From: an uncultured Clostridia bacterium
GTDB taxonomy: Bacteria > Bacillota > Clostridia > Christensenellales > Aristaeellaceae
Direction: 5' to 3'
Length of the DNA stretch: 48,846 nucleotides
Assembly: GCA_934632155.1 (NCBI GenBank)
Contig: CAKTXZ010000018.1
Span: forward strand, 1-48,846
The position numbers and the translations under genes were made by a program. Below the pieces are notes generated by a model. The model did not search any database. It had not been told where the DNA came from and saw only the letters and a list, made by a program, of their open reading frames with translations. Below, one piece after another: positions 34,063 through 42,070 of this stretch. Every line of letters begins with the position of its first letter. Position 1 is the first letter of the stretch.

Positions 34063-34809
34063 TCAGTCGGCGCTGATATAATTGGCGATGATCTGCGCGA
34101 CCGTACCGTCGGCGATCAGCTCCTCCAGCGCGGCGTTGATCTTTTCGAGCAGCTCCGTGTTGTCCAGCGCGATGGCGATGGCGTAATCCTCAACCGCGTA
34201 TTCGGTATCGAGAATTACCAGCCCTTCATTCTGGGCGACATAGGCCTTGGCGGGCTCGTTATCGATGATGACGCAATCCACCTTGCCCGTCAGCAGCGCC
34301 TGCACGGCGTCGTTGCCGGACTTGTACTTGTAAACCCGATCCTCGCCCAGATCGTCGCAGGCGTAGATATCGCCCGTGGTGGCTTCCTGAACGCCGACGG
34401 TGTAGGCAGCGCCTTCAGCGGTCAGATCGTCAACTGAGGCGATGGGAGAGCCTTCCCTGACGATGACGGACTGAATGCCCGTGGCGTAGGAGGTGGAGAA
34501 ATTCACGCTCTGCAGCCGTTCCTCGGTCACGGTCATGCCCGCCAGCGCGATGTCGGCCTTGCCGGTGGAGACGGCGATGATGATGGCGTCAAAATCCATA
34601 TCCTCTACAACCAGCTTCATGCCCAGCTTTTCGGCAATCGCGGCGGCGATGTCCACGTCGACGCCCACGATTTCGCCGTTTTCATAGGATTCATAGGGCG
34701 GGAAGGTCGCGTTCGTGGCCATAATCAGCGTTTCCTGCGTGTCCTCGGCGACGGCGGTCAGGGAAAGCATCATGCACAGCGCCAGCAAAATAGCAAAAAC
34801 CTTTTTCAT
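34063..34809 (-). CDS. Amino-acid ABC transporter substrate-binding protein
   Basis: A 248-residue SBP_bac_3 protein. Signal peptide MKKVFAILLALCMMLSLTAV with probable signal peptidase I cleavage after AVA. There is no convincing lipobox (LALC has a leucine at -1), odd for a Gram-positive binding protein. Family motifs TNATFPPYESYENGEIVGVDVDIAAAIAE and DIALAGMTVTEERLQSVNFSTSY (arginine for the carboxylate) are intact. GGAGG ribosome binding site. First gene of the operon, behind a consensus promoter. Confidence 0.95.
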   Translation of the reverse strand: MKKVFAILLALCMMLSLTAVAEDTQETLIMATNATFPPYESYENGEIVGVDVDIAAAIAEKLGMKLVVEDMDFDAIIIAVSTGKADIALAGMTVTEERLQSVNFSTSYATGIQSVIVREGSPIASVDDLTAEGAAYTVGVQEATTGDIYACDDLGEDRVYKYKSGNDAVQALLTGKVDCVIIDNEPAKAYVAQNEGLVILDTEYAVEDYAIAIALDNTELLEKINAALEELIADGTVAQIIANYISAD

Positions 34810-34862
34810 TGTTACAGCCTCCTTCAGCTTTGTCGGTTTGCGTTGTTCTTGAGAACGAGGTC

Positions 34863-34891
34863 AGTATAGCACCGCTGCGCGCCTATGTCAA
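34863..34891 (-). promoter_or_regulatory. Sigma-A promoter of the ABC transporter operon
   Basis: Minus strand: consensus -35 TTGACA (34886-34891), 17-bp spacer, -10 TATACT (34863-34868). Confidence 0.92.
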
Positions 34892-34899
34892 GCATTTTT

Positions 34900-34913
34900 T
34901 GAATAATTATTCA
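34900..34913. promoter_or_regulatory. ARG-box-like operator (ArgR/AhrC)
   Basis: TGAATAATTATTCA is a perfect palindrome identical in form to the ArgR/AhrC half-site pair TGAAT-N4-ATTCA. A second, weaker match (TTTACAATAATTCA, 34920-34933) lies 6 bp further upstream. The site is 8 bp upstream of the -35 box. Inference: arginine-responsive control, and an arginine/ornithine/lysine substrate. Confidence 0.65.
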
Positions 34914-34948
34914 GAAAATTTTACAATAATTCATCAATCGACCTTTCG

Positions 34949-34978
34949 TTATGCATTTTAAGTGAATAGTATGCATAA
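34949..34978. repeat. Inverted repeat TTATGCAT/ATGCATAA
   Basis: Perfect 8-bp arms separated by 14 bp; followed by AAAAAAGG on the plus strand. It may be a minus-strand terminator of the cluster at 35092-36337's upstream neighbour or a regulator site. The remaining stretch 34979-35091 shows no gene. Confidence 0.4.
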
Positions 34979-35091
34979 AAAAGGACGGCGCATGGCCGTC
35001 ACGGACAAAAAACAACCGGATTTTCAAATGCACGGAGCGGCGGATCGCCGGGGAGGCTGAGGAAGCGCGCCGAATAAAGCGCTCACGGCGC

Positions 35092-35475
35092 CTATTCGTG
35101 CAATTCCAGCGGCAGACCGTCGGGGTCGCGGAAGAAGGTCATGCGCCGGTTGGTATACGGGTCGAGGCGAACCGGCTCGCAGGCGACGCCCTTTTCCGCC
35201 AGCCGCGCGACGGCGGCGTCCACATCCTCAACGAAAAAGGCCAGATGCCGCAGCCCCAGCGCCTCGGGATAGGATGGCCGCGCGGGCGCGCCGGGGATGA
35301 CGAACAGCTCCAATTCGCTTTCGCCAAAACGCAGGTCAAGCTTCCAATCCCCGCGTTCGGCGCGAAAATTTTCACGCAGCACCTCAAACCCCAGCGTGTC
35401 GACATAGAACGCCTTCGCGCGGGCGTAGTCGGAGGCGATGATGGCCAGATGGTGCATTTTTTCAAACATCGGCAT
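35092..35475 (-). CDS. VOC-family (glyoxalase-like) protein
   Basis: A 127-residue metalloenzyme-fold protein with two beta-alpha-beta-beta-beta repeats: KMHHLAIIASDYARAKAFYVDTLGFEV with the first metal histidine, then GLRHLAFFVEDVDAAVARL and FFRDPDGLPLELHE with the last glutamate. It resembles small lactoylglutathione-lyase-like proteins of Firmicutes; substrate unknown. I chose ATG 35475 because GGAGGG lies 8 bp upstream; a longer frame starts at 35505 without such a site. It overlaps the upstream gene by 14 bp. Confidence 0.88.
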   Translation of the reverse strand: MPMFEKMHHLAIIASDYARAKAFYVDTLGFEVLRENFRAERGDWKLDLRFGESELELFVIPGAPARPSYPEALGLRHLAFFVEDVDAAVARLAEKGVACEPVRLDPYTNRRMTFFRDPDGLPLELHE

Positions 35476-36337
35476 TTTGCTTTCCCTCCGCCGCGCAGGC
35501 TTCATAAATCGCGCGCATGGCCCTTGCGTCCTCGGCCATGGTGCCCTTGCATTCGCAGATCACGCGCGGGGCATAGCCGCGCGCGTACAGGAGCGGCGCG
35601 AGGTTTTCGAAGCGCGGGCCGAACCCCGCGTCGGCAAAGGTGCGATGACGCTTTTCGCCGGCGGCGGTATATTCGATGGTGGAAAAGTGAATGTGCATGG
35701 CGCGGGCGCGCGCAATGCCGAGGATGCGCTCCATCGTGTCCAGCACGCGGGTGAAATCCTCCGGCGCGTTCAGCGCGCCGTTGCCCAGCGCGTGCAGATG
35801 CGCAAAATCCACGCAGGGAATCAGCCGCTCGTCCAGCAGGCAGAAATCCAGCGTTTCTTCCAAATCGCCGATCTGGCTTTTCTTGCCCATGGTTTCGGGG
35901 CAGAGGTGAATGTGCGAAAGGTTCGCGTCGTCCAGCCGGGCGTACGCTTCGCGCAGGCCGTCGCGGCAGTTCTGAAGCGCCGCCGCGCGATCCAGCTTCA
36001 TTACCGCGCCCACGTGCACCACCACCCGGTCGCCGCCCAGCGCGTCGACCATTCTGGCGCTGTCGAGGATATAGCGGAAGGAGGCCTCGCGCTTTTCCGG
36101 GTCGGGGTTGGCCAGATTGATGAAATAGGGCGCGTGCGCGCTCATGGCGACGTCGTACATCCGCGCGGCGGCGGCGATTTTCTCCGCCCCCGCTTCGCCC
36201 AGCGTTACGCCCCGGCCAAAGGAATACTCATAAGCGTTCAGCCCCATGCCATGCAGCCATTCGGGCGCTTGAAAGGTGCTTTTGTAGCCCTGCGCGTAGA
36301 AGGATTCCGAATTACCGGCGGGTCCAAAGCGAATCAT
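35462..36337 (-). CDS. Endonuclease IV-like TIM-barrel protein
   Basis: A 291-residue AP-endonuclease-2/xylose-isomerase-like TIM barrel. HAPYFINLANPDPEKREAS, VVVHVG, CPETMGKKSQIGDLEE and CVDFAHLHALG align with the metal-binding segments of Nfo, which cleaves DNA at abasic sites. The start MIRFGPAGNSESFY and the lack of the last Nfo helices suggest a divergent member; repair activity is plausible but not certain. AGGAGG precedes the ATG. Confidence 0.82.
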   Translation of the reverse strand: MIRFGPAGNSESFYAQGYKSTFQAPEWLHGMGLNAYEYSFGRGVTLGEAGAEKIAAAARMYDVAMSAHAPYFINLANPDPEKREASFRYILDSARMVDALGGDRVVVHVGAVMKLDRAAALQNCRDGLREAYARLDDANLSHIHLCPETMGKKSQIGDLEETLDFCLLDERLIPCVDFAHLHALGNGALNAPEDFTRVLDTMERILGIARARAMHIHFSTIEYTAAGEKRHRTFADAGFGPRFENLAPLLYARGYAPRVICECKGTMAEDARAMRAIYEACAAEGKQNADV

Positions 36338-36352
36338 GGGAAAAACCTCCTG

Positions 36353-37054
36353 TTATCGGGAATAGCGACCGGTGCGGATCTCGTTGCGAAACGGCTCGGC
36401 GTTGCGCAGTCCGCGGCGCTCGGCGTCGTCCGTATCGGCAATGGTGCGAACCCGGTCGTAGGGCAGCGTGACCATGGCAATATCAAGAGGCGCTGGCCGG
36501 TCGCTGTCCATTTCGCCGCGCAGGATCGCGTATTGCACCATTGGCACGCCCAGCCCGTTGCCGACGCTTCCGGTATTGAACAAAATGCCCTCGTTGAGCA
36601 CGCGAAGCCCCTGCCGGTGCGCGTCGGCGTAGCCCACCACGTCAAAATCAGGGGCGAAGAAGGGCGCGAAGACCGCCGCGTCGCTTTGCACGCCCAGAGC
36701 GGCGGGCATAATCGGCCGCCCGTGCAGGAGACGAAGCCTTCGCCCGGAGCAAAGGCAGATATGCTCCAGCGGCAGCTCGCGCAGCATCGCCATGCGCCGT
36801 TCGCCCAGCTGGGCGTAATAAAATGCGTCGTTGGCGAACAGCTTGCGGCTGATGCCCTCGTCCCAGTTGCCCTGCAGCATGACCTCGCAGCGCGCCGCCG
36901 CCCAATCCAGCGTTTCGGCGGAGGAGGGCCCCTTGCCGACCATATCGCCCAGACACCAGACGCGGCGAATCTGCCGCGCGGTCAGGTCGCGCTCCAGCGC
37001 CTCCACGGCGGGCAGGTTGCCGTGCAGGTCGGCGACCAGCGCAATCTCCGTCAT
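36353..37054 (-). CDS. Calcineurin-like metallophosphoesterase (YfcE/MJ0936 type)
   Basis: A 233-residue phosphoesterase. Metal-site motifs are DLHGN near the N-terminus, GDMVGKGP, GNWD (in place of GNHD) and NTGSVG near the end. The usual GHTH motif is replaced by GYADAH, so a metal-binding histidine is shifted or lost. The substrate is unknown; relatives hydrolyse phosphodiesters. The ATGA overlap with the upstream amidotransferase gene fixes the start. Confidence 0.87.
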   Translation of the reverse strand: MTEIALVADLHGNLPAVEALERDLTARQIRRVWCLGDMVGKGPSSAETLDWAAARCEVMLQGNWDEGISRKLFANDAFYYAQLGERRMAMLRELPLEHICLCSGRRLRLLHGRPIMPAALGVQSDAAVFAPFFAPDFDVVGYADAHRQGLRVLNEGILFNTGSVGNGLGVPMVQYAILRGEMDSDRPAPLDIAMVTLPYDRVRTIADTDDAERRGLRNAEPFRNEIRTGRYSR

Positions 37055-37758
37055 GCTTCCTCCCCGCAGGCGCGCACAAAAGCGTTAAACAGCGCCTGCG
37101 CCTCGGGCGCGTAATTGCTCAGCGATTCGGGATGCCACTGCACGCCCACGACGAATTTTTTATCCGGCATTTCCACGCCCTCGATCAGGCCGTCCTCCGC
37201 CAGCGCGGCGCAGACCATGCCCTCGCCCAGCCGCTTGACCGCCTGATGATGGCGGCTGTTGACGCGAATTTCCGCGCGGCCGGCGATGGCGCGCAGGCGC
37301 GACCCTGCCGTCAGCGTTACGCCGTGCACCTGATCGCGCGGCGCGTCGTCGCGGGGGTGTTTGACCGTGCCGCCAAACTGCGCCGCGACGTCCTGATACA
37401 GCGCGCCGGAAAACGCGCAGGCGAGCACCTGAAGCCCGCGGCAAATGGCCAGCACGGGCATGTTTCTTTCCACTGCCAGACGGCAGAGCATAAACTCCGC
37501 CGCGTCGCGCTCGGGCGCGATGCTGCCGCACAGGGGCAGCCTTTCCTCGCCGTAGCGCGCGGGATCCACGTCCGCGCCGCCCGAAAGCAGCAGACCGTCT
37601 ATGCGGTCGAGCAGCGCCGAAAGCCGCTGCGCATCGTCGCACAGAGGCAGCAGCACGGGAAAGCCGCCCGCGCGGAAAACGGCGTCCAGATAATCCTGAT
37701 TGATGGTGATTCGGCCGGTTTTGTCGTCGATAGAGGGCGTAACGCCGATGATTCGCAT
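37051..37758 (-). CDS. Class I glutamine amidotransferase-like hydrolase (peptidase C26)
   Basis: A 235-residue gamma-glutamyl-GABA hydrolase (PuuD)-type enzyme. Nucleophile cysteine in AICRGLQVL, histidine/glutamate in VGVQWHPES, and the LLSGGADVDPARYGEE segment of the family. Usual targets are gamma-glutamyl amides; no polyamine genes are adjacent. GGGAGG precedes the ATG at 37758; the frame runs further upstream but only as shadow. Overlaps the phosphoesterase gene. Confidence 0.9.
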   Translation of the reverse strand: MRIIGVTPSIDDKTGRITINQDYLDAVFRAGGFPVLLPLCDDAQRLSALLDRIDGLLLSGGADVDPARYGEERLPLCGSIAPERDAAEFMLCRLAVERNMPVLAICRGLQVLACAFSGALYQDVAAQFGGTVKHPRDDAPRDQVHGVTLTAGSRLRAIAGRAEIRVNSRHHQAVKRLGEGMVCAALAEDGLIEGVEMPDKKFVVGVQWHPESLSNYAPEAQALFNAFVRACGEEA

Positions 37759-37874
37759 GATGTTTCCTCCCTGAAGGACGTTTAGATTCCTTGAAATGTG
37801 TCCGCCGGCCCGCGCTCTTTCGCGCCGCCCCGCGCCAGAGCGGCAGCGTCGCGCGGCTCTTTGCCGGGCGGGGG

Positions 37875-38117
37875 TTATTCGCGCAGGATCAGATCGGTAC
37901 AGCCCGGGTTTATGCTGCGCAGCGCGCGCACCTTGGGGTGGGCGGCGTAGGCTTCCGACAACTCCTTGAGCGCGCTGCCATGAAAATAGCCGTGAATCAG
38001 GCGCAGGCGATACACGCCGCCGTCCGCCCTGCGCAGCGCGCTGTCGATCGCCACGCGCGCCTGATAGACGCTTTTGCCGTGCAGGTCGATTTCCCAGATG
38101 GCGGCGAGGGGCGTCAT
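37875..38117 (-). CDS. Small Smr-domain protein
   Basis: An 80-residue stand-alone Smr (MutS2 C-terminal) domain: IDLHGKSVYQARVAIDSAL with the DLHG motif, then LIHGYFHGSALKEL in place of the usual HGxGxG loop. Smr domains can nick DNA or RNA, and some cut at collided ribosomes; whether this short form is active is unknown. Its start overlaps the mtaB stop by 4 bp, so it is co-translated with the tRNA-modifying enzyme. Confidence 0.85.
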   Translation of the reverse strand: MTPLAAIWEIDLHGKSVYQARVAIDSALRRADGGVYRLRLIHGYFHGSALKELSEAYAAHPKVRALRSINPGCTDLILRE

Positions 38118-39403
38118 GACGCGCTCCCGGCGCGCACTCCCCGCACGCCGTCCTCCGTAAGGCCGGTGATACGCACGCTGTCCGTCCGCCCGGGCACGCC
38201 GTCCGGGTACACGCAGCCGACGTATTGCGGCGTATAGCCGCGCGCGTCGCTCCCGGCGCTTTCCTCCGCCAGCACGTCATAGACCCGGCCGACCATCTGC
38301 TCCCGGAACACGCGGGACAATTCCTCGCCCACGGCGATCAGGCGGCGCGTTCGCTCCTCGCGCACGGCCTTGGGTACCTGTCCGGGCATGACGGCGGCCT
38401 TGGTGCCCTGCCGCGCGCTGTAGGGGAACACATGCATGCGCGCAAAGCCGATCTCCCGGCAGAAGGCGAGGGTTTCCTGAAATTCCGCCTCGGTTTCGCC
38501 GGGAAAGCCGCAGATCACGTCGGTGGTGACGGCGCAGCCCGGGAACGCCGCGCGCAGCAGCGCGCAGGCGCGGCGGAATTCATCGGTTGTGTAGCGGCGG
38601 CGCATGCGCTGCAGCACGCTGTCGCTGCCCGATTGCAGCGCCAGATGAAACTGCGGGCAAAGCTTTTTTTCCTCGGCCAGCCGGGCGGAAAAATCCGCCG
38701 TGACGATCACGGGCTCGAGCGAGCCCAGCCGGATGCGCGAAACGCCCGGCACATCGCATGCGCGCACCGCGTCCAGCAGCGTCGCGTTTTGCAAATCGCG
38801 GCCGTAGCTGGTCAGATGAATGCCGGTGAGCACCAGCTCCGAAAACCCGGCGGCGGCCAGCCGCTTCGCCTCCGCCGCGATGGCCTCGGGCGCGCGGGAT
38901 CGAATGCCCCCGCGGACATAGGGAATGATGCAATAGGTGCAATAGCGGTCGCACCCCTCCTGAATTTTGAGAACGGCGCGGGTGTGCCCCTCGTGCTGGG
39001 AAATGAAGAGCGGCTCGTAGGGCACGCGCAGCACGTCGCTCACCGCGGCCACGCGTTCGCCCTTTTCAATGGCGTCCTCAAGCAGACGCACCACCTCCGC
39101 GCGCCGCGCGTTGCCAATGACCAGCCGCGCGCCCGTGGAAAGCAGCTTTTCGCCGTCCCGCTGCGCCAGACAGCCCGCGATCACCACATCCGCCGCGGGA
39201 TTGAGCCGCAGCGCGCGGCGCACAGCCTGCAGGCTCTTTTTGTCGCCTGTGCCCGTGACGGTGCAGGTGTTGACGACATATACGTCCGCCCGCTCGTTAA
39301 AATCCCGCAGGGTATAGCCCGCCCGTTCGAAAATTTCCAGCATGGCCTGCGAATCGTACTGGTTTACCTTGCAGCCCAGCGTGTGAAAGGCCACTGTGCG
39401 CAT
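38114..39403 (-). CDS. mtaB: tRNA t6A37 methylthiotransferase MtaB
   Basis: A 429-residue radical-SAM enzyme that turns t6A37 into ms2t6A in tRNAs reading ANN codons. The N-terminal MTTase domain has cysteines in TLGCKVNQYDS, VVNTCTVTG and IAGCLAQRD (first 4Fe-4S). The radical-SAM motif is CDRYCTYC (IQEGCDRYCTYCIIPYVRG), and a C-terminal TRAM-type domain ends the protein. The HTLGCKVNQ form distinguishes MtaB from MiaB. Co-transcribed with the membrane protein gene upstream, 1 bp away. Confidence 0.95.
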   Translation of the reverse strand: MRTVAFHTLGCKVNQYDSQAMLEIFERAGYTLRDFNERADVYVVNTCTVTGTGDKKSLQAVRRALRLNPAADVVIAGCLAQRDGEKLLSTGARLVIGNARRAEVVRLLEDAIEKGERVAAVSDVLRVPYEPLFISQHEGHTRAVLKIQEGCDRYCTYCIIPYVRGGIRSRAPEAIAAEAKRLAAAGFSELVLTGIHLTSYGRDLQNATLLDAVRACDVPGVSRIRLGSLEPVIVTADFSARLAEEKKLCPQFHLALQSGSDSVLQRMRRRYTTDEFRRACALLRAAFPGCAVTTDVICGFPGETEAEFQETLAFCREIGFARMHVFPYSARQGTKAAVMPGQVPKAVREERTRRLIAVGEELSRVFREQMVGRVYDVLAEESAGSDARGYTPQYVGCVYPDGVPGRTDSVRITGLTEDGVRGVRAGSAS

Positions 39404-39404
39404 A

Positions 39405-39911
39405 TTATTTTTGCTCCTTTTCCCGCTGTGCCTGACGCGCCAGCGCGCGCTGCAGATTTTGAATCAGGGTGGACAGCTGCTCCTTTTGCGCGCTGTTCCA
39501 TGTTTGACCAAAGCCCTGCGCCAGCTCCAGCGCTTCCTGCAGCCGCCCCAGATTGGCCAGCTGCACGGCGCGCGTGACCGTGAGGGAATAGGCCATTTCC
39601 TTTTTCTTCATGGCGGGCAGCGCGTCGCTCAGCGCCTCTGCAAAGCGCAGCGCATCGGCAAAGCAATGCTCGCTGTTTGCCTTTTCGATCCAGCCGCGCA
39701 GCGCGCGATCCGGCGCGTGCCCCGCCCATTGATAGACCGCCGCCAGCGAAAGCGCCAGCACGATGGTGGGCACGACGGCCTCGTTTTTGCAAAAACGCAA
39801 AATCAGATATGCGCCCAGCACCGCCGCGCCTGCGACCGTGACCCAGCAATGCTGCTGGTGCAGGGCGAGAAAAACATCGCGCCGCAGCGCTTTTTCCTTT
39901 TGATCGTTCAT
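39405..39911 (-). CDS. Predicted membrane protein, unknown function
   Basis: A 168-residue protein I do not recognise. Two hydrophobic segments near residues 22-42 (CWVTVAGAAVLGAYLILRF) and 47-62 (VVPTIVLALSLAAVYQWA) form a helical hairpin; the rest (about 70-168) is a soluble helical region with two TPR-like stretches (ADALRFAEALSDAL; RLQEALELAQGFG). GGGGGATATGAC precedes the ATG, which overlaps the rsmE stop. Position suggests only co-expression with rsmE and mtaB. Confidence 0.8.
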   Translation of the reverse strand: MNDQKEKALRRDVFLALHQQHCWVTVAGAAVLGAYLILRFCKNEAVVPTIVLALSLAAVYQWAGHAPDRALRGWIEKANSEHCFADALRFAEALSDALPAMKKKEMAYSLTVTRAVQLANLGRLQEALELAQGFGQTWNSAQKEQLSTLIQNLQRALARQAQREKEQK

Positions 39912-40624
39912 GTCATATCCCCCGATACGGTAAAGAGCGAAATGATGGCCGCCAGCCCGGCGGTCTCCGTGCGGAAAATGCGCGGGCCGAGCGTAACGGG
40001 CACGGCGCCCGTTTCCTGAAGCAGCGCGATTTCGGCGGGCGCTATGCCGCCCTCCGGGCCGATGACGACGGCGACCCGTTTTTGCCCGTGCCACTGCGCC
40101 GCGGCGCCGTTGCCCGCCTGCTCCTCCCATGGGACGAGCGCCAGCGCTTCGTTCTGCAGCCTGCACGTCAGCTGCGCGGGCGTGATGGGCGGCAAAACCT
40201 CCGGCACGACGGCGCGCCCCGCCTGCTTGGCGGCCTCCGCGGCGATGCGCTGCCAGCGCGGCAGCTTTTTCCCTGTGTCCTTTCCATCCCACTGTGCCAC
40301 GCAGCGGCTGAACAGAACGGGCACGATGCGGCATACGCCGGCCTCGGTGCATTTTTGAACGATATATTCCATCTTGTCGCCCTTGGGCAGCCCCTGATAG
40401 AGCGTGACGGAAACCGAGGGCTCCGGCGAGGGCAGCTCCGTTCCCAAACGCAGCGTAACCGCCGGTGATACGGCCGCAATCTCGGCGGCGAACAGCCGGC
40501 CGTCCCAAATGGCCTGACAGGAATCGCCGGGCTTCAGGCGCAGCACACGCAGCGCGTGGGCGGCCTCGTCCGGGGACAGCGCGGCGACGCCGCCGCTTGG
40601 CGGATCGACAAAGAAACGATGCAT
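39908..40624 (-). CDS. rsmE: 16S rRNA m3U1498 methyltransferase RsmE
   Basis: A 238-residue SPOUT methyltransferase modifying U1498 in helix 44 of 16S rRNA. An N-terminal PUA-like domain (MHRFFVDPPSGG; HALRVLRLKPGD) precedes the knotted SAM-binding domain with VIGPEGGIAPAEIALL and LGPRIFRTETAGLAAI. ATG at 40624 is chosen from the MHRFF family start; GGGAGG lies 12 bp upstream, a long spacing. Confidence 0.94.
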   Translation of the reverse strand: MHRFFVDPPSGGVAALSPDEAAHALRVLRLKPGDSCQAIWDGRLFAAEIAAVSPAVTLRLGTELPSPEPSVSVTLYQGLPKGDKMEYIVQKCTEAGVCRIVPVLFSRCVAQWDGKDTGKKLPRWQRIAAEAAKQAGRAVVPEVLPPITPAQLTCRLQNEALALVPWEEQAGNGAAAQWHGQKRVAVVIGPEGGIAPAEIALLQETGAVPVTLGPRIFRTETAGLAAIISLFTVSGDMT

Positions 40625-40631
40625 GCGAAGC

Positions 40632-41207
40632 TCAAACCTCCCGCGAAGGATCAAAATACAGCGTCAGCGCAACGAACTGGCGGTGCAGCTGCGCGATAAG
40701 CGCCTCTTCGTCATAGGGCATGAAGCCCGTGGCGATCATGACGGCCAGCCCATGGGTGAAAACATAGCTTTGATAATGAAAATCCCGCGCGGTTTCGTAA
40801 TCGCAGCCGCGCGCGCGCATGACCTGACGAATGTTCTGCTCAAAGGTGACGTCATGGGCGGCGTTCTTGACCTCATCCGCTGTGCGATGGCGCATGAACA
40901 GCATGGAAAACAGCGCGCTTTCGTCCCGGGCAAAGCGCAGATAGGCTACGCCCGCGCTCAGATAGGGCTTGTCGGCGGCATAATTGCTTTCGCGCGCCAT
41001 ATAATTGATAAAATAGTCGGATGCGCGCTGCATCGTGGCATGGCGAATGGCGGTCATGCTGCCCAGCTCGCGATAAAGCGGCTGTGTGGAGCAGCCGGCG
41101 ATTTTCGCGATTTTTCGGGCGTTCAGCCCTTCTATGCCCTCGCGGCGGGCAAGCTCCAACGCTGCGTCCAGAACCCGGTCCTTGTCAAATCGCACCTTTG
41201 GCGGCAT
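40632..41207 (-). CDS. TetR-family transcriptional regulator
   Basis: A 191-residue one-domain repressor: N-terminal HTH (VLDAALELARREGIEGLNARKIAKIAGCSTQPLYREL) and a helical ligand domain of the WHG/TetR_C type with FARDESALFSMLF. Ligand unknown. The ATG at 41207 has GGGAGG upstream; an earlier ATG at 41228 overlaps that site. It sits directly upstream of rsmE and is divergent from the RseC-thioredoxin unit, either of which it could control. Confidence 0.9.
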   Translation of the reverse strand: MPPKVRFDKDRVLDAALELARREGIEGLNARKIAKIAGCSTQPLYRELGSMTAIRHATMQRASDYFINYMARESNYAADKPYLSAGVAYLRFARDESALFSMLFMRHRTADEVKNAAHDVTFEQNIRQVMRARGCDYETARDFHYQSYVFTHGLAVMIATGFMPYDEEALIAQLHRQFVALTLYFDPSREV

Positions 41208-41296
41208 AGCGCGCGACCTCCCTTTCATCCTCGGCGACGTTATTTTATCACATACCGCGCTTTTTTTGAAGGGGGATTTTCCATGCGAATTCCTGT

Positions 41297-41324
41297 TTGA
41301 AAGGAAGCTGTTCTGTGGTATAAT
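41297..41324 (+). promoter_or_regulatory. Promoter of the RseC-like/thioredoxin unit
   Basis: -35 TTGAAA (41297-41302), 16-bp spacer, consensus -10 TATAAT (41319-41324). Transcription from about 41331 would include the 77-bp repeat array in the leader. Confidence 0.8.
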
Positions 41325-41355
41325 ACATCAGGAAGGCCAAGAAAGCTTTCCGACC

Positions 41356-41624
41356 GGCGGGAGGCCGAAAGGCGTTGGGCCGACAATCCAAACATCCGGA
41401 TTAGGAAAACCGCGAAGCGGTTTGTCCGGGTCGGCGGGAGGCCGAAAGGCGTTGGGCCGACAATCCAAACATCCGGATTAGGAAAACCGCGAAGCGGTTT
41501 GTCCGGGTCGGCGGGAGGCCGAAAGGCGTTGGGCCGACAATCCAAGCATCCGGATTAGGAAAACCGCGAAGCGGTTTGTCCGGGTCGGCGGGAGGCCGAA
41601 AGGCGTTACGCCGACAATCCAAAA
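41356..41624 (+). repeat. 77-bp tandem repeat array (3.5 units) in a 5' leader
   Basis: Units begin at 41356, 41433, 41510 and (partial, 38 bp) 41587. The full units are almost identical (one A/G difference in unit 3). Each unit folds as two hairpins: GTCGGC...GCC-GAAA-GGC...GCCGAC with a GNRA tetraloop, and AAACCGC-GAA-GCGGTTT. In the last partial unit the outer stem is improved to GTCGGCG/CGCCGAC. No start codon with a ribosome binding site lies within, and the frame through it gives low-complexity peptide. The array ends 17 bp before the RseC-like ATG. Confidence 0.92.
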
Positions 41625-41641
41625 GACAGGGGGGCGCGGGC

Positions 41642-42070
41642 ATGCTGCGAACGGGCAGGGTGGTGGCTGTGGAGGCGGACAGGGTATCCGTCTGCTTTGA
41701 GCGGCCGGAGGCCTGCGCGCGGTGCGGCGCCTGCGCCGGGCGCCGCCACCAGACGGTAGCGAGCATTCCGGGAAGCGCGCGCGTGGGGCAGACGGTGGAC
41801 GTTGAAATGCCGGACGCGCAGGTTGTCAAGGCGTCGCTGCTGGCGTATGTGCTGCCGCTTGGCATGCTGCTGCTGGGCGTGCTGCTGGGCGCGCGCCTGT
41901 TTGCGCAGGAGGCGCTGGGCGCGGCGCTGGGCGTGGCGCTGATGCTTTCATCATGGGGCGTTCTGCGCCTGATAGAAAAACGGATGCGCAGCGCGCGCGC
42001 GTGGCAGCCGCGCATTGTCGCCGTGCATGAGGAAGGAGAAGAACAAAATGGAAATGACGCTGACGGTTGA
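41642..42070 (+). CDS. RseC/MucC-like membrane protein (SoxR-reducing system type)
   Basis: A 142-residue protein with an N-terminal soluble part holding a cysteine cluster (CARCGACAGRR) and two membrane helices (about 78-98, ASLLAYVLPLGMLLLGVLLG; about 104-120, ALGAALGVALMLSSWGVL). This layout is that of RseC, linked to SoxR reduction and Rnf-type electron transfer. AGGGGGGCG precedes the ATG. It overlaps the thioredoxin start by 23 bp, so the two are translationally coupled, suggesting thiol-redox exchange (inference). Confidence 0.85.
   Translation: MLRTGRVVAVEADRVSVCFERPEACARCGACAGRRHQTVASIPGSARVGQTVDVEMPDAQVVKASLLAYVLPLGMLLLGVLLGARLFAQEALGAALGVALMLSSWGVLRLIEKRMRSARAWQPRIVAVHEEGEEQNGNDADG

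Noticed and set aside
34063..34809. Lipoprotein signal in the substrate-binding protein
   Set aside because: The only cysteine in the signal peptide is preceded by leucine (LALC), which does not fit a lipobox; a signal peptidase I site AVA is better.
37875..38117. C-terminal fragment of a broken mutS2
   Set aside because: The gene has its own start coupled to mtaB, full Smr length and no upstream MutS-like sequence, so it is a stand-alone Smr protein.
41356..41624. CRISPR array
   Set aside because: Units are contiguous 77-bp tandem copies with no variable spacers and no cas genes nearby.
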